A stretch of DNA of 64,000 nt from Pinibacter soli. GTDB lineage: Bacteria; Bacteroidota; Bacteroidia; Chitinophagales; Chitinophagaceae. The translations under genes and the position numbers were made by a program. Numbering within the stretch: the first letter of the stretch is position 1; every line of letters starts with the position of its first letter. The notes beneath the pieces were generated by a model, which had not been told where the DNA came from, searched no databases, and saw only the letters and a list, made by a program, of their open reading frames with translations. Location: assembly GCF_029961145.1 (NCBI RefSeq), contig NZ_JASBRG010000007.1, positions 1,463,037 through 1,527,036 of the forward strand, written 5' to 3'. Of this stretch, positions 27,819 through 37,032 are shown piece by piece.

Positions 27819-28476
27819 TGTCCTTTAATTAAAATGAAATTATCCCTGTCTTTTATCGCTATCAAAACTCAAAGCCCAACACTAACCACCTGTTCACTTT
27901 TTAAACATCTTGTCTGGCGTTGTTGCACAATCTATTTTTGTCTCATAACCTTTTACAACAAAAGATACAACCGTAAATTGTTCAAATGGTAATGGTTGCC
28001 CGTAAGTCTTTTTTGAAGCTACCGGCAACTGTCAACTTTACAGGTTTTAATTACTCCAGGCAGGCGTTCTGTTCAGTTTGTTTTTTTTATGAACCCGGCA
28101 GTATTGCTACTATGAAGCAGCCGTTGCGTCGCACTCTTGTAATTTTTGTTCTGTATGGAGCAATGCCGCAATTTGCAAACACAAGAAACCTAAGCTAACC
28201 AATTCAAAGACTTTTGTTGAAACTTATCCATTCAGTATATAGAACAGGATCAAAAAACATTTACAAAGACATCTACATCCTAAACCACTTTGTCCAATAC
28301 CAAAGACAAAAGCTATCCAGGTTGCCGGTCCCCGCAACCGGCGAGGTGTACAAATGTTGCACATTCGGACCTCGCTCCTACACTCCGGAGTCGTTGCGGA
28401 GAAAAGCGGATGAGACATTTATTGTGATTGCATCTGTAGGATGCAGTGATTTTGAAAACGTGAAAATGAAATTGTG
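27819..28476. other. non-coding region upstream of mob genes
   Basis: Frames at 27986-28198 and 28214-28477 on the plus strand have poor protein character and overlap inverted repeats. The stretch is best read as regulatory and transfer-origin DNA. The candidate oriT is listed separately. No other RNA gene was recognised. Confidence 0.45.
28320..28391. other. candidate origin of transfer (oriT)
   Basis: Three inverted repeats lie within 72 bp: GGTTGC (28320-28325)/GCAACC (28334-28339), GCGAGGT (28341-28347)/ACCTCGC (28369-28375), and the palindrome ACTCCGGAGT (28382-28391). They sit about 90 bp upstream of mobC and the relaxase gene. Relaxosome binding sites beside mobC/relaxase genes have this form. 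The nick site cannot be assigned from sequence alone. Confidence 0.5.
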
Positions 28477-28869
28477 ATGAAAGAACAAATCAAAACACCC
28501 AAAAATTGGATCAGCTTTCGTGTGAAGCATGACGAGTATTTGATCATACACGGTCACTTCACTTCTACCACTTGTCGCAAACTAAGCGAGTATGCAAGGA
28601 AGGTTTTACTAAACAAACCGGTTGTGATCAATCATCGCAACCAGTCTGCCGATGAAATTTTGTCAGTGCTCAACCGGATCAAAAACGAGCTGAGTGCCGT
28701 TGGAAATAATTTTAACCAGGTGGTTCATAAGTTGCACACACTCGACACCATTCCCGAAGTTAGGTCATGGGCTGTCAGTAATGAACACACGCAGCAAATA
28801 TTGTTGCACAAAATTGAAGACATCCGACTTACTATGATCCAACTCTATGAACAATGGTACCACAAATAA
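28477..28869 (+). CDS. mobC: MobC-family relaxosome accessory protein
   Basis: This 130-residue protein has a ribbon-helix-helix-like N-terminus (KTPKNWISFRVKHDEYLIIH) followed by the MobC core (CRKLSEYARKVLLNKPVVI, then SADEILSVLNRIKNELSAVG and NNFNQVVHKLH). MobC proteins bind oriT and help the relaxase open the strands. The start is ATG at 28477; a GTG one codon earlier is possible. The gene overlaps the relaxase gene by 16 nt, indicating translational coupling. It lies directly downstream of the candidate oriT. Confidence 0.88.
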   Translation: MKEQIKTPKNWISFRVKHDEYLIIHGHFTSTTCRKLSEYARKVLLNKPVVINHRNQSADEILSVLNRIKNELSAVGNNFNQVVHKLHTLDTIPEVRSWAVSNEHTQQILLHKIEDIRLTMIQLYEQWYHK

Positions 28870-30188
28870 AACATCCCCAAAGTATCAGCCGCGCATTGAA
28901 CTACAACGAACATAAAGTGGACAACGAACAGGCGACTTTGTTACATGCCGCCAACTTTTTAAAGCGTGGAGAAGAGATGAACTTCCATGAAAAACTGGAA
29001 CGTTTTCAAAAACTCATGGAATTAAATGACCGTGCAAAAACAAAAGTGATGCACGTGTCTCTCAACTTTCACCCCGACGATTCGCCCAAACTTTCAAAAG
29101 AATTCCTGCAAAAAGTTAGTGATGAATACATGCAAAAGATTGGGTTTGGCAACCAACCTTATCTCGTGTACCAGCACAATGATGCAGGACATCCGCACGT
29201 GCATATTGTTTCTACACTGATAAAAGAAGATGGGAGTCGCATCAATACGCACAACCTCGGAAAGGATATTTCGGAAAAAGCGCGCAAGGAACTGGAACAA
29301 AAATATGGTCTCGTGAGTGCAGATAAAAGAGAACGTGCGACAGAAAAAGAAAAAAGTTTGGTAGTGAATGCACAGAAAGTACAATACGGAAAATCGGAAA
29401 CCAAACGAAGTATCACTAATGTTCTCGACAATGTAGTTGACCGGTATAAGTATACCAGCCTGCAGGAACTAAATGCGGTGCTAAAACTTTACAACGTAAT
29501 GGCCGACCGGGGAAATGAAAATGGAAGGATCTATAAAACGGGCGGATTAACATACCGCGTGTTGGATGAACAGGGACAAAAAGTGGGCGTACCAATCAAG
29601 GCAAGCGATATTTATTCCAAGCCCACATTAAAAAAACTGGAAGAAAAATTCCGGGAGAACGAAACAAAAAGAGAGGCCGATAAAAAACCATTGAGGACAA
29701 TGATCGATTGGGAAATCCTAAGAAAGCCCCGCACGGTTGATCAACTCGTGAGGAATTTAGCGAAAGAAAAAATCGCTGTAGTTGTAAGAAGAAACCCGGA
29801 AGGAAGAGTGTATGGACTGACCTATGTTGACCTGAATACGAAGTCAGTTTTCAACGGAAGTGATCTTGGCAAAGAATATGCAGCCAAACGCATCCTTGAA
29901 AGACTGGGTATTGAACCGCAGACTTTAATCCAGGAAAAAGAACAGTCGTTACAAAAACGGGAACAGGTACAACAAAAAGAAACACCTCAAAAAGAAAACC
30001 TGTTAGAAACAAAGGAAACGCAATCAACGAAAACTGGCATCTCTCCTACCAAGGAAACACTCAAAGAGGTTTCCAAAACTCTTACAGATCTCGCATCTCC
30101 TGAAAACACAAATGAATCCCTGAATGCAGAACTAAGGAACGAAGAAGAACAACGTCGCAGGCGCAGGAATCGTGAACTTGAACGTTAA
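28854..30188 (+). CDS. relaxase / mobilization nuclease (MobA/VirD2-like)
   Basis: This 444-residue protein has the MOBP/VirD2-like relaxase layout of Bacteroidota. The metal-binding motif HPHVHIVSTL lies around residues 111-120, preceded by QPYLVYQHNDAGH. N-terminal sequence with TLLHAANFL and VMHVSLNFHPDD is followed by a Lys/Glu-rich helical C-terminus that ends in an Arg-rich tail (RRRRRNRELER). The protein should nick oriT, stay covalently bound to the 5' end and lead it into the transfer channel. It is coupled to mobC upstream and followed after 12 bp by the coupling-protein gene. No type IV secretion genes are seen in the window, so transfer probably depends on a helper conjugative system. 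Confidence 0.9.
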   Translation: MVPQIKHPQSISRALNYNEHKVDNEQATLLHAANFLKRGEEMNFHEKLERFQKLMELNDRAKTKVMHVSLNFHPDDSPKLSKEFLQKVSDEYMQKIGFGNQPYLVYQHNDAGHPHVHIVSTLIKEDGSRINTHNLGKDISEKARKELEQKYGLVSADKRERATEKEKSLVVNAQKVQYGKSETKRSITNVLDNVVDRYKYTSLQELNAVLKLYNVMADRGNENGRIYKTGGLTYRVLDEQGQKVGVPIKASDIYSKPTLKKLEEKFRENETKREADKKPLRTMIDWEILRKPRTVDQLVRNLAKEKIAVVVRRNPEGRVYGLTYVDLNTKSVFNGSDLGKEYAAKRILERLGIEPQTLIQEKEQSLQKREQVQQKETPQKENLLETKETQSTKTGISPTKETLKEVSKTLTDLASPENTNESLNAELRNEEEQRRRRRNRELER

Positions 30189-30200
30189 AATTGTACAACT

Positions 30201-32174
30201 ATGCTCAAAAGTGAAAATGAAATGGGGTTGAAAAAGATCGTGGACCTCACAAGAACGATCAGTATTGTTATTCTCTTGCTGCACTTCTATTTTTATTGTT
30301 ATGCCGCTTTTAAAGAGTTGGGCTGGATACACCCAATCGGGAATCGCTTACTCAAAAATATTAGTCACACAGGTTTATTAAATAGTATTCACCGCAGCAA
30401 ATTGATTGCCCTGGGATTTTTAGCGATATCACTACTGGGAACAAAAGGCAGAAAGGATGTGTCTGTCAATTTTAAATCAACACTCATTTTTCTTGGACTT
30501 GGTTTGTTCTTTTACTTTGGCAGTGTTTGGATTTTCTATTTCAATGAAGAGCCAAAGATTATTGCCACAGCATACATACTCGTTACTACTACCGGCTACA
30601 TCCTTTTTCTAACCGGTGGCTCTCTACTCAGCCGATTAGTTATTCAAAAACTTTCTCCCGATGTTTTTAATAAACTAAACGAAACTTTTCCGCAGGAAGA
30701 AAGACTGATCGAAAATAAATACAGCATGAATTTTAGGGCTCAATATAACCTGAAAGGTAGAACCCGGCATAGCTGGGTGAACGTGATCAATGGCTTCAGA
30801 GGACTACTTGTGATGGGATTAAGCGGCAGTGGCAAGACGGCCTTTGTAGTGAAGCAGGTAATTCAACAACAAATTGAAAAAGGATTTGCCATGTTCATCC
30901 ACGATTTTAAATACCCTGATCTTACCAATGTCGCCTATCATCATTTTCTGAAAAATAAAAAATCCTACAAAAAAGAACCGCAGTTCTATATTATCAATTT
31001 TGATAGTCCTGTTCACCGTTGCAATCCCTTAATGGTAAAATCCATTAAAACCATTACCGATGCGGCTTCTGCCTCCCGCGCCATCATGCTGGGACTCAAC
31101 CAGGAATGGATGAGCAAACAAGGAGATTTTTGGGTGGAGTCATCTATCAATTATGTGACTGCTTTAATTTGGTTTCTTAGAAAATATAAAGACGGCATTT
31201 ATTGTACACTACCGCATGTGATAGAACTGGCACAGGTTGAATTTGAAAAACTGTTTACTATTTTAAGAGCCGAGCCAACTTTAGAAGCATTGGTCAATCC
31301 TTTTATTGCCGCATATAATAGCGATGCCATGAAGCAACTCATGGGACAATTATCAGGAGCAGCCATTAGTCTCGGAACACTGAGTTCTGAAAACTTGTAT
31401 TATGTACTCTCCGGTGATGATTTTACAATGGACATTAATGACCCTGCAAATCCTAAGATTGTTTGCATCGCCAACAATCCGCAAATCTCCAACGTCTACA
31501 GTGCCGTTATTTCTCTTTACCTAAATAACCTTCAAAAGCTTCTAAAAGAACAGGAGGAACAACCTTGCGGCATTGTGTTGGAGGAGTTTGCTAATATATC
31601 ATGGCATGGGGTGGATAAGTTCTTGTCAGTTTGCCGTAGCTATCTGGTGTCCACTACATTAGTTATCCAAGACGTGAGCCAACTGGTAATGCACTACGGC
31701 ATCAAGCAAGCTAATGTTATCTATGCCATGATCGGGAATATAATTTCTGGGCAAGTTACGAATGAGACAGCGAAATCGCTTTCTGAAAGATTTGGAAATA
31801 TTATGCAGGATAGGAATAGCATGACCACAAATAGTAGCGATAATTCATTTAGCCAATCAAGACAGCTCGACAATGCTATTCCGCATTCAACAATAGCGAG
31901 CCTCTCGGCGGGGGAATTTGTGGGAGTTGTTGCGGATAATCCGGACCAAAAAATTGAAAGGAAGATGTTTCATGCGGAATTAAAATTCCCAGTCAACAGT
32001 CCCTTGAAAAATCACTACTCGGACTTACTTGTTCAAGAAACCGACCCGGTTCGTCAGCTCATAAACAAAAAATACATTGAATTAAAAACAGATATAAAAA
32101 AGTTAGTTATTGAAGAGATGAGCCGAATTATAAATACACCGGAACTAAGCATTATTATCCACAAAAAAGCTTAA
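30201..32174 (+). CDS. TraG/VirD4-type coupling protein
   Basis: This 657-residue protein has about four N-terminal membrane segments (IVILLLHFYFYCYAAF, IALGFLAISLLG, LIFLGLGLFFYFGSVWIF, YILVTTTGYILFLTGG). The Walker A motif is GLSGSGKT near residue 213, and a Walker B region (CGIVLEEFAN) lies near residue 457; the TraG C-terminal block contains VIYAMIGNIISGQVTNETA. Type IV coupling proteins pump the relaxase-DNA complex into the secretion channel at the inner membrane. It is third in the mobC-relaxase-traG unit. Its 3' end faces the defence genes. A decayed second copy of this 3' end occurs at 48888-49079. Confidence 0.9.
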   Translation: MLKSENEMGLKKIVDLTRTISIVILLLHFYFYCYAAFKELGWIHPIGNRLLKNISHTGLLNSIHRSKLIALGFLAISLLGTKGRKDVSVNFKSTLIFLGLGLFFYFGSVWIFYFNEEPKIIATAYILVTTTGYILFLTGGSLLSRLVIQKLSPDVFNKLNETFPQEERLIENKYSMNFRAQYNLKGRTRHSWVNVINGFRGLLVMGLSGSGKTAFVVKQVIQQQIEKGFAMFIHDFKYPDLTNVAYHHFLKNKKSYKKEPQFYIINFDSPVHRCNPLMVKSIKTITDAASASRAIMLGLNQEWMSKQGDFWVESSINYVTALIWFLRKYKDGIYCTLPHVIELAQVEFEKLFTILRAEPTLEALVNPFIAAYNSDAMKQLMGQLSGAAISLGTLSSENLYYVLSGDDFTMDINDPANPKIVCIANNPQISNVYSAVISLYLNNLQKLLKEQEEQPCGIVLEEFANISWHGVDKFLSVCRSYLVSTTLVIQDVSQLVMHYGIKQANVIYAMIGNIISGQVTNETAKSLSERFGNIMQDRNSMTTNSSDNSFSQSRQLDNAIPHSTIASLSAGEFVGVVADNPDQKIERKMFHAELKFPVNSPLKNHYSDLLVQETDPVRQLINKKYIELKTDIKKLVIEEMSRIINTPELSIIIHKKA

Positions 32175-32259
32175 ATTTTCTAAGATTTCAGACAATAAAA
32201 TTTGGTATGATGCTGGCATTTTTTTCATACGGAGCGAAATAAGACAATGTGGTAACCGT

Positions 32260-33189
32260 TCACCCTCCAATCATTCCAACTATATCATTCGACTCCTCCA
32301 CAATCCAAGTACCATCCCTGATTAGTGCTTCTATCAGATATTTTTGCTCATCAGAAAACAACGATTTATTTAGTCCAGATAAATACGCAGGCGTCTCGGG
32401 AAATCTCCACAGACTTTTATGTTCCGTTTTCACAATATCTCTTGGAGTGCCATTCGGCGTTAGAAGTTGAATATGGGGAATCTTCTCTTTTACAGCTTCA
32501 TAAATATCCAACCCATCGTGATCCCAGTCGCACAAGTAATAGATCGGCAACTCGCGGCTTTCGGTGTATATCAATTTTTCAATATTCCGACCACCGGCAT
32601 ACCAAAGCTCAATATGACGTTTACGCGCTTTTTCAGGCATTTTGAGAAAGTATAGATTCTCGCAGAGGACAATTACTTTTGGGTCGTGGCATTGCAATAC
32701 ATACAAATATTGGAAGTCGCGGTTATCTGCAAACTGCTCTATTTGAAGAATTTTCCTTACGGCACGCTCCAAAGCCTCTCTTGAGTCGAGATGCTTTTCA
32801 TGCTTGAAGAACATCAATGAAACACCGCGTCGTGTTTCGTTAGAGTCTATAATTTGCTTTCTGATATCTTCAAATTCGCCGTTATCCATTTGGCGTTTCA
32901 TCTCCTGCAGGCACAAAATATCCTCTACCTCAAACCTGCATTGAGGTGTATTCTCATCTATACTGTTTAAAAGCTCTTGGCATTCGTCGTATTCATTGAG
33001 ATAACGATTCCTGAAGGTTTGATCGAACAATGCTTTATTCTTTACAAGCACATCCTTCTTAGTAAACAATAGTTCTTTTGTCTGAGCTGTATGATATTTA
33101 AAAACAGCATCGATCGCAAGGCTCGGCCTCTTCTTTGTTTTGCCAGTTTCATAAAGCTCATGTAAAGATTTAAATGTTTGCCAGTTCAT
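32260..33189 (-). CDS. jetD: JetD-like TOPRIM nuclease subunit of Wadjet-type system
   Basis: This 309-residue protein has a helical N-terminal half and a C-terminal TOPRIM domain related to topoisomerase VI A / DUF2220. The acidic residue is in VLCENLYFL (about residue 175), followed by a glycine loop (YAGGRN) and DWDHDGLDIY (about 221-230), equivalent to the DxDxxG metal site. In Wadjet systems JetD is the nuclease that cuts DNA extruded by the JetABC condensin. It overlaps jetC by 20 nt and is last in the operon, 85 bp from the convergent traG gene. It is somewhat shorter than typical JetD proteins (about 380 aa), so the N-terminal domain may be reduced. Family assignment is by motif and context. 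Confidence 0.75.
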   Translation of the reverse strand: MNWQTFKSLHELYETGKTKKRPSLAIDAVFKYHTAQTKELLFTKKDVLVKNKALFDQTFRNRYLNEYDECQELLNSIDENTPQCRFEVEDILCLQEMKRQMDNGEFEDIRKQIIDSNETRRGVSLMFFKHEKHLDSREALERAVRKILQIEQFADNRDFQYLYVLQCHDPKVIVLCENLYFLKMPEKARKRHIELWYAGGRNIEKLIYTESRELPIYYLCDWDHDGLDIYEAVKEKIPHIQLLTPNGTPRDIVKTEHKSLWRFPETPAYLSGLNKSLFSDEQKYLIEALIRDGTWIVEESNDIVGMIGG

Positions 33190-36100
33190 TGTTATTCCTT
33201 GCTTTTAAATAATTCTCAAGTTCCATTTGCGATTTATTTGTCCTAAAATAGCTCATCGTTTTTGGATAATTAATGTCTTCATTATTTTTACCCGGAATGA
33301 GCTGGTGAATGATCCAACCTTCATCATCACCAACGGCATAAGGCTTTGGTGTCATGGTGATGATCTGGTAGCCGTACTGTTTGGCAATAGTAGGAAACAG
33401 ACTAAAATTTACATTGTCTAAAGTGGCAGATTCTTCCAGGATGATAAACCGCAAGCCTGACCGTTCGCCATCCTGCACAATAGACAACCTTGCTATACCA
33501 AGTAATGCAATAGCGGTATAGCTTTCGCCTGTACTGCCGGGAATATCTTTTCCGTTTTTGTCGGTAAGCCTTGCTTTCAGTACAAAATAACGTTTGGGGT
33601 TTAACAGGTCTTCCACCGTTACGATGGATTTGTTACCGGAGTATTGCAAGTAAAACGTTTCTATGAATTGTTCAGAACTCATGTCACCGGCCATCTTTGT
33701 TTTTGCGATATCTGTGGTCGATTTCCTGAGATGTTCAATCCATTTGATATCCAGCTTGAGTGCGGGCTCAAACTCTATCCTGAAATAAAAGCGATTGCTA
33801 ATGAGTTTTCCACTAAAAAAGTCATTCAAACTGTTGACCAACTCTTTGTACCGGTCAAAGTAAGTCTCTGTTTTTCCAAACACTTTTACAAGGCTTGTCA
33901 ACAGATCATCAGCTATCTCTAATAACGCTGTATTCAATACCTCCAAATGATCGGTTATATCGTCCAGCGTTTGTATTTTATTGCCTAACAATGCCCGTTC
34001 CAATATTTGAAAATCGAAATTACGATTGCGTATTTGTTCACTTACGCGAATGTCCCGATGGTCTTTCGTTTCTTCATACTTACCGACAATTTGATTGTAC
34101 TCGGTTAAATATTTGCTTGCAGCATTTGTGAAACGCTCATTCAACTGGCGTATTTCCGATAAAGAAATTGAACCAGTATCTGTGTCGGGCATCTCTGAAT
34201 CGGGATATTTTGATTGATAAGAAACTTCCTCCTTGTTAAATATGATTTGAGCATCTTCTAATTCTTTAGATAAACCTTCATTTTTTTCTTTCAACAAAGG
34301 CAATGAGGTTTCCAGACCACTTATCTCAGTCTTTTTCTCGCTTAGTTGATCCTTAAGATCTTCATGTCTACGCCTTGCTTCTTCATCACGCTCTTTTGTT
34401 TTTTCAAAGAGTTTCTCATAACCTACTCCTTCTAAAGTTATTCCATATTGCAGCTTGGCTTTTTCTATCTCTTCAGCTTCTTTAATCTGCTGCCTTTGCA
34501 ATTCTTCAATTTTGTAATTTACTATAGCACATAATTGCGCTGCGAGTCTGTGATTACTGATCTTCGTTAGATCTGAGAGATCGATATCAAAATTATATTC
34601 AGAAAAATCTTCGACTGTTATACCTTTTTGTAAATTAGTGTATCTCCTTTTTTGTTCCTGCAATGCTTCACTTTCTTTATCAACATATGCTTTTAGTTGC
34701 TCCAGGTTGTTGAACGAAATATTAGAGAGATCGGGTAACAGTGTAGAGGTTTCGGGCACAAACTCATGCAACACTCCTGCATGCAACCACCATCCTTTAT
34801 TGACCTTATCTTCGGTAAGCTCTAAATCAAGTACCTGTTTAATGGATTCCACATAACGTGTTCCTTCTGACACTACCGCAGGTTTATTAAGTACTACATC
34901 GCGCAAATGTACCAATACTGTTTGCTGCATTTTACTCAAGTTATCAGTAGTGGACAGTGCTTGTGTAAATATATTATTTTTAGCTACATCTTGCAGTGTA
35001 TTCTTAAACTTATTCAGGTGTGTTTCTTTATTGTCAATATCTTTCAGCTTACCCTTCAACCATTCATCTTGCTGTTCTTTTTTTTGTAATAAAACCTTCA
35101 TTGTGCTGTAGCGTTGCAAGACGGATTTTGATCTCTCTATATTCTCCATATAAAATCTTGCATCTTGCTTCAATAATTCCACAGTTCGCTCTGCAAATGT
35201 TTCGTCCAATAATCCTTCCGTATCAATATCTCTGAGCGACCGTTCCTCATCCTTAAGCTCTTTTAACTTCGTAAATAAAATTTGCTTTCCCGCCAGATCT
35301 GTAAATATTTTATGTTCCCGTTGCGCTATAACAGCTGCTTCATTAACCGATTCTGACAAATTGTTCAAATGCTCCACAAGCATCTCAAGCCTGCTTTCTT
35401 TGCCCGATAACTCTGCTGTCAGCTTATCAAACTCATCCTGCTTTTTTACTTTAGTTTGGTGCGTCTGTATATAGGTAGCTACAGCCAATTTATAGTCTGC
35501 CTCATTGCTTTCGCCTTCATATTCCTTCAGGCGTCGGAGATCAGTCTGTTTACTTGAAATATCATTGATCTGATCCTTCGTTGTTTTAAAATGGTACAGT
35601 AGTTTTTTAATGGTTTGCTCCTGCTGCTGGTATTCCAGGTTTATTTCCACTTCGTCTTCTTCAAACAAATATTCGATCAGGCTTTTAGAGCTGTCAATGT
35701 CTAATGCTTTAGATTTGGAGAAAGATTGTATCACTTTTGCATAAGCCTTCAAGTTGCCTTCCCTAGCAAGGTTTATAGGCAGCAATTCATGTTTGTATAG
35801 CCAGTTATAATACCCACTTCTCTCTTCTTTTGTATTGAAGTAATGCAGATACAAGCCGTGTTTATCAGGCAATATACCTGCTAGTTCATCCAACATATAT
35901 GGTTCACGGGTTGGCTTTAAAAAATTGTTGCTAAACAATAATTTGTCTGCCCCAAACGTATGTTGTTCCAGTTTGTCTTTTTCTAATGCTATGGAGGAGG
36001 TAATAATAAATGGTTTTACAATCTGGTTACCATTTGCAAAAATGGCTACGCCTATGGCTATATAAGCCCCTTCGCTAACCTGCACATTAAAAAATGCATA

Positions 36101-36340
36101 GCCAACACCACTTTCATGCGGCAGCTTTTCTATTTTACGCTTCTTCTTATCAATGCCTTCTGTAGCAAATTTTATATACTTTGTGTCTGCTACAAAAACG
36201 ATCTGGAAAAGATCGGCTATGATAGATTTCCCTACGCCGTTGGAACCCGTAAAATCAGTTCTTAAAGCATGCAGCAAATAATCCTGGTTATAGTGTTTCA
36301 GCAGGCAAACGGTAGATATGGAATATAAACGTGGTGTCAT
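33170..36340 (-). CDS. jetC: JetC-like SMC/MukB-type ATPase of Wadjet system
   Basis: This 1056-residue protein starts at ATG 36340; a TTG start 21 nt earlier is possible. The Walker A motif GSNGVGKS is at residues 32-39. The ABC-type signature region (PGSTGESYTAIALLGIARL) lies near residue 933 and Walker B (LRFIILEES) near 965, followed by an H-loop-like ITMTPKP. Between them run long coiled coils (about residues 230-420 and 600-780) with a central hinge-like part, as in SMC/MukB/MksB. It should be the DNA-extruding motor. The downstream jetD start overlaps its stop by 20 nt and the jetB stop lies 38 bp upstream. The N-terminal domain after Walker A is divergent from classic JetC. Confidence 0.8.
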   Translation of the reverse strand: MTPRLYSISTVCLLKHYNQDYLLHALRTDFTGSNGVGKSIIADLFQIVFVADTKYIKFATEGIDKKKRKIEKLPHESGVGYAFFNVQVSEGAYIAIGVAIFANGNQIVKPFIITSSIALEKDKLEQHTFGADKLLFSNNFLKPTREPYMLDELAGILPDKHGLYLHYFNTKEERSGYYNWLYKHELLPINLAREGNLKAYAKVIQSFSKSKALDIDSSKSLIEYLFEEDEVEINLEYQQQEQTIKKLLYHFKTTKDQINDISSKQTDLRRLKEYEGESNEADYKLAVATYIQTHQTKVKKQDEFDKLTAELSGKESRLEMLVEHLNNLSESVNEAAVIAQREHKIFTDLAGKQILFTKLKELKDEERSLRDIDTEGLLDETFAERTVELLKQDARFYMENIERSKSVLQRYSTMKVLLQKKEQQDEWLKGKLKDIDNKETHLNKFKNTLQDVAKNNIFTQALSTTDNLSKMQQTVLVHLRDVVLNKPAVVSEGTRYVESIKQVLDLELTEDKVNKGWWLHAGVLHEFVPETSTLLPDLSNISFNNLEQLKAYVDKESEALQEQKRRYTNLQKGITVEDFSEYNFDIDLSDLTKISNHRLAAQLCAIVNYKIEELQRQQIKEAEEIEKAKLQYGITLEGVGYEKLFEKTKERDEEARRRHEDLKDQLSEKKTEISGLETSLPLLKEKNEGLSKELEDAQIIFNKEEVSYQSKYPDSEMPDTDTGSISLSEIRQLNERFTNAASKYLTEYNQIVGKYEETKDHRDIRVSEQIRNRNFDFQILERALLGNKIQTLDDITDHLEVLNTALLEIADDLLTSLVKVFGKTETYFDRYKELVNSLNDFFSGKLISNRFYFRIEFEPALKLDIKWIEHLRKSTTDIAKTKMAGDMSSEQFIETFYLQYSGNKSIVTVEDLLNPKRYFVLKARLTDKNGKDIPGSTGESYTAIALLGIARLSIVQDGERSGLRFIILEESATLDNVNFSLFPTIAKQYGYQIITMTPKPYAVGDDEGWIIHQLIPGKNNEDINYPKTMSYFRTNKSQMELENYLKARNNNELANI

Positions 36341-36378
36341 AATAAGTCGTGTTGTTGGCAAACCAAAAGCGTTGCTTG

Positions 36379-37032
36379 TTATAGTTTTATTTCACGGAGA
36401 AAATTGTCTATGTCTTCGATCTCGCTTTTATAGATCTCTATAAAATGATGAATGGTTGGCTGAATGGTAAATTGCAGGCCATCGTCAGCATCCTCTTTTT
36501 CCACCAGCCCGATACGGTTAAAGAAATTAATCACACTTTTAAACCATTGTTGTACATCCTCCCACTCTTTGTCTGTATAATCAGATCGTACATCATTAAA
36601 AAATAGTTGCTGATATGCTTCGCGATGTTCACCGTGTTCTATCTCATATTGTATATCATCCCACTGGAATTTTTTGTCGTAGCTGAAGTAGTTGGAAAAA
36701 TACAGGTTGGCAAGAATACAGGCAACAATAGTCGTTTTCGCATCCATTTCATCATACAATAGCGGATTCGACAGCTTTCCTCTGCCTGCTTCAGGAAACT
36801 CAAGATAAAAATAGCTAACGCTATCATGGCTTCGCCTTTCCAATATTAAGCCATATAATGTTCTGTAATAGCTGCCCACCTCTTTTTCAAATTCATCCAG
36901 CAAAGCAAACAGCGCAGGAGTGGACTGCATGATGTGCCTGCCTTTCAACAATTCTATATTTAACTCTGCAAAATGCTTTTGCACCTGCGGTTTATTCAGG
37001 AAATCAAATGTTCCTGTATGGTTGTCTTCCAT
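36379..37032 (-). CDS. jetB: JetB-like (MukE/MksE) subunit
   Basis: This 217-residue, acidic, winged-helix-rich protein occupies the MksE/JetB position between JetA and JetC. Recognisable features are an N-terminal helix with NKPQVQKHFAELNIELLKG, the central HDSVSYFYLEFPEAGRGKLS block, and a C-terminal helix region (VINFFNRIGLVEKEDADDGL, TIQPTIHHFIEIY). MukE-type subunits bridge the kleisin and SMC heads. Its first 37 nt overlap the end of jetA, so translation is coupled. Length is normal for JetB (about 200-250 aa). Assignment rests mainly on position, size and fold pattern. Confidence 0.75.
   Translation of the reverse strand: MEDNHTGTFDFLNKPQVQKHFAELNIELLKGRHIMQSTPALFALLDEFEKEVGSYYRTLYGLILERRSHDSVSYFYLEFPEAGRGKLSNPLLYDEMDAKTTIVACILANLYFSNYFSYDKKFQWDDIQYEIEHGEHREAYQQLFFNDVRSDYTDKEWEDVQQWFKSVINFFNRIGLVEKEDADDGLQFTIQPTIHHFIEIYKSEIEDIDNFLREIKL

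Noticed and set aside
28214..28477. 87-aa plus-strand ORF directly before mobC
   Set aside because: It runs through three inverted repeats of the candidate oriT and ends where mobC begins; composition is poor.
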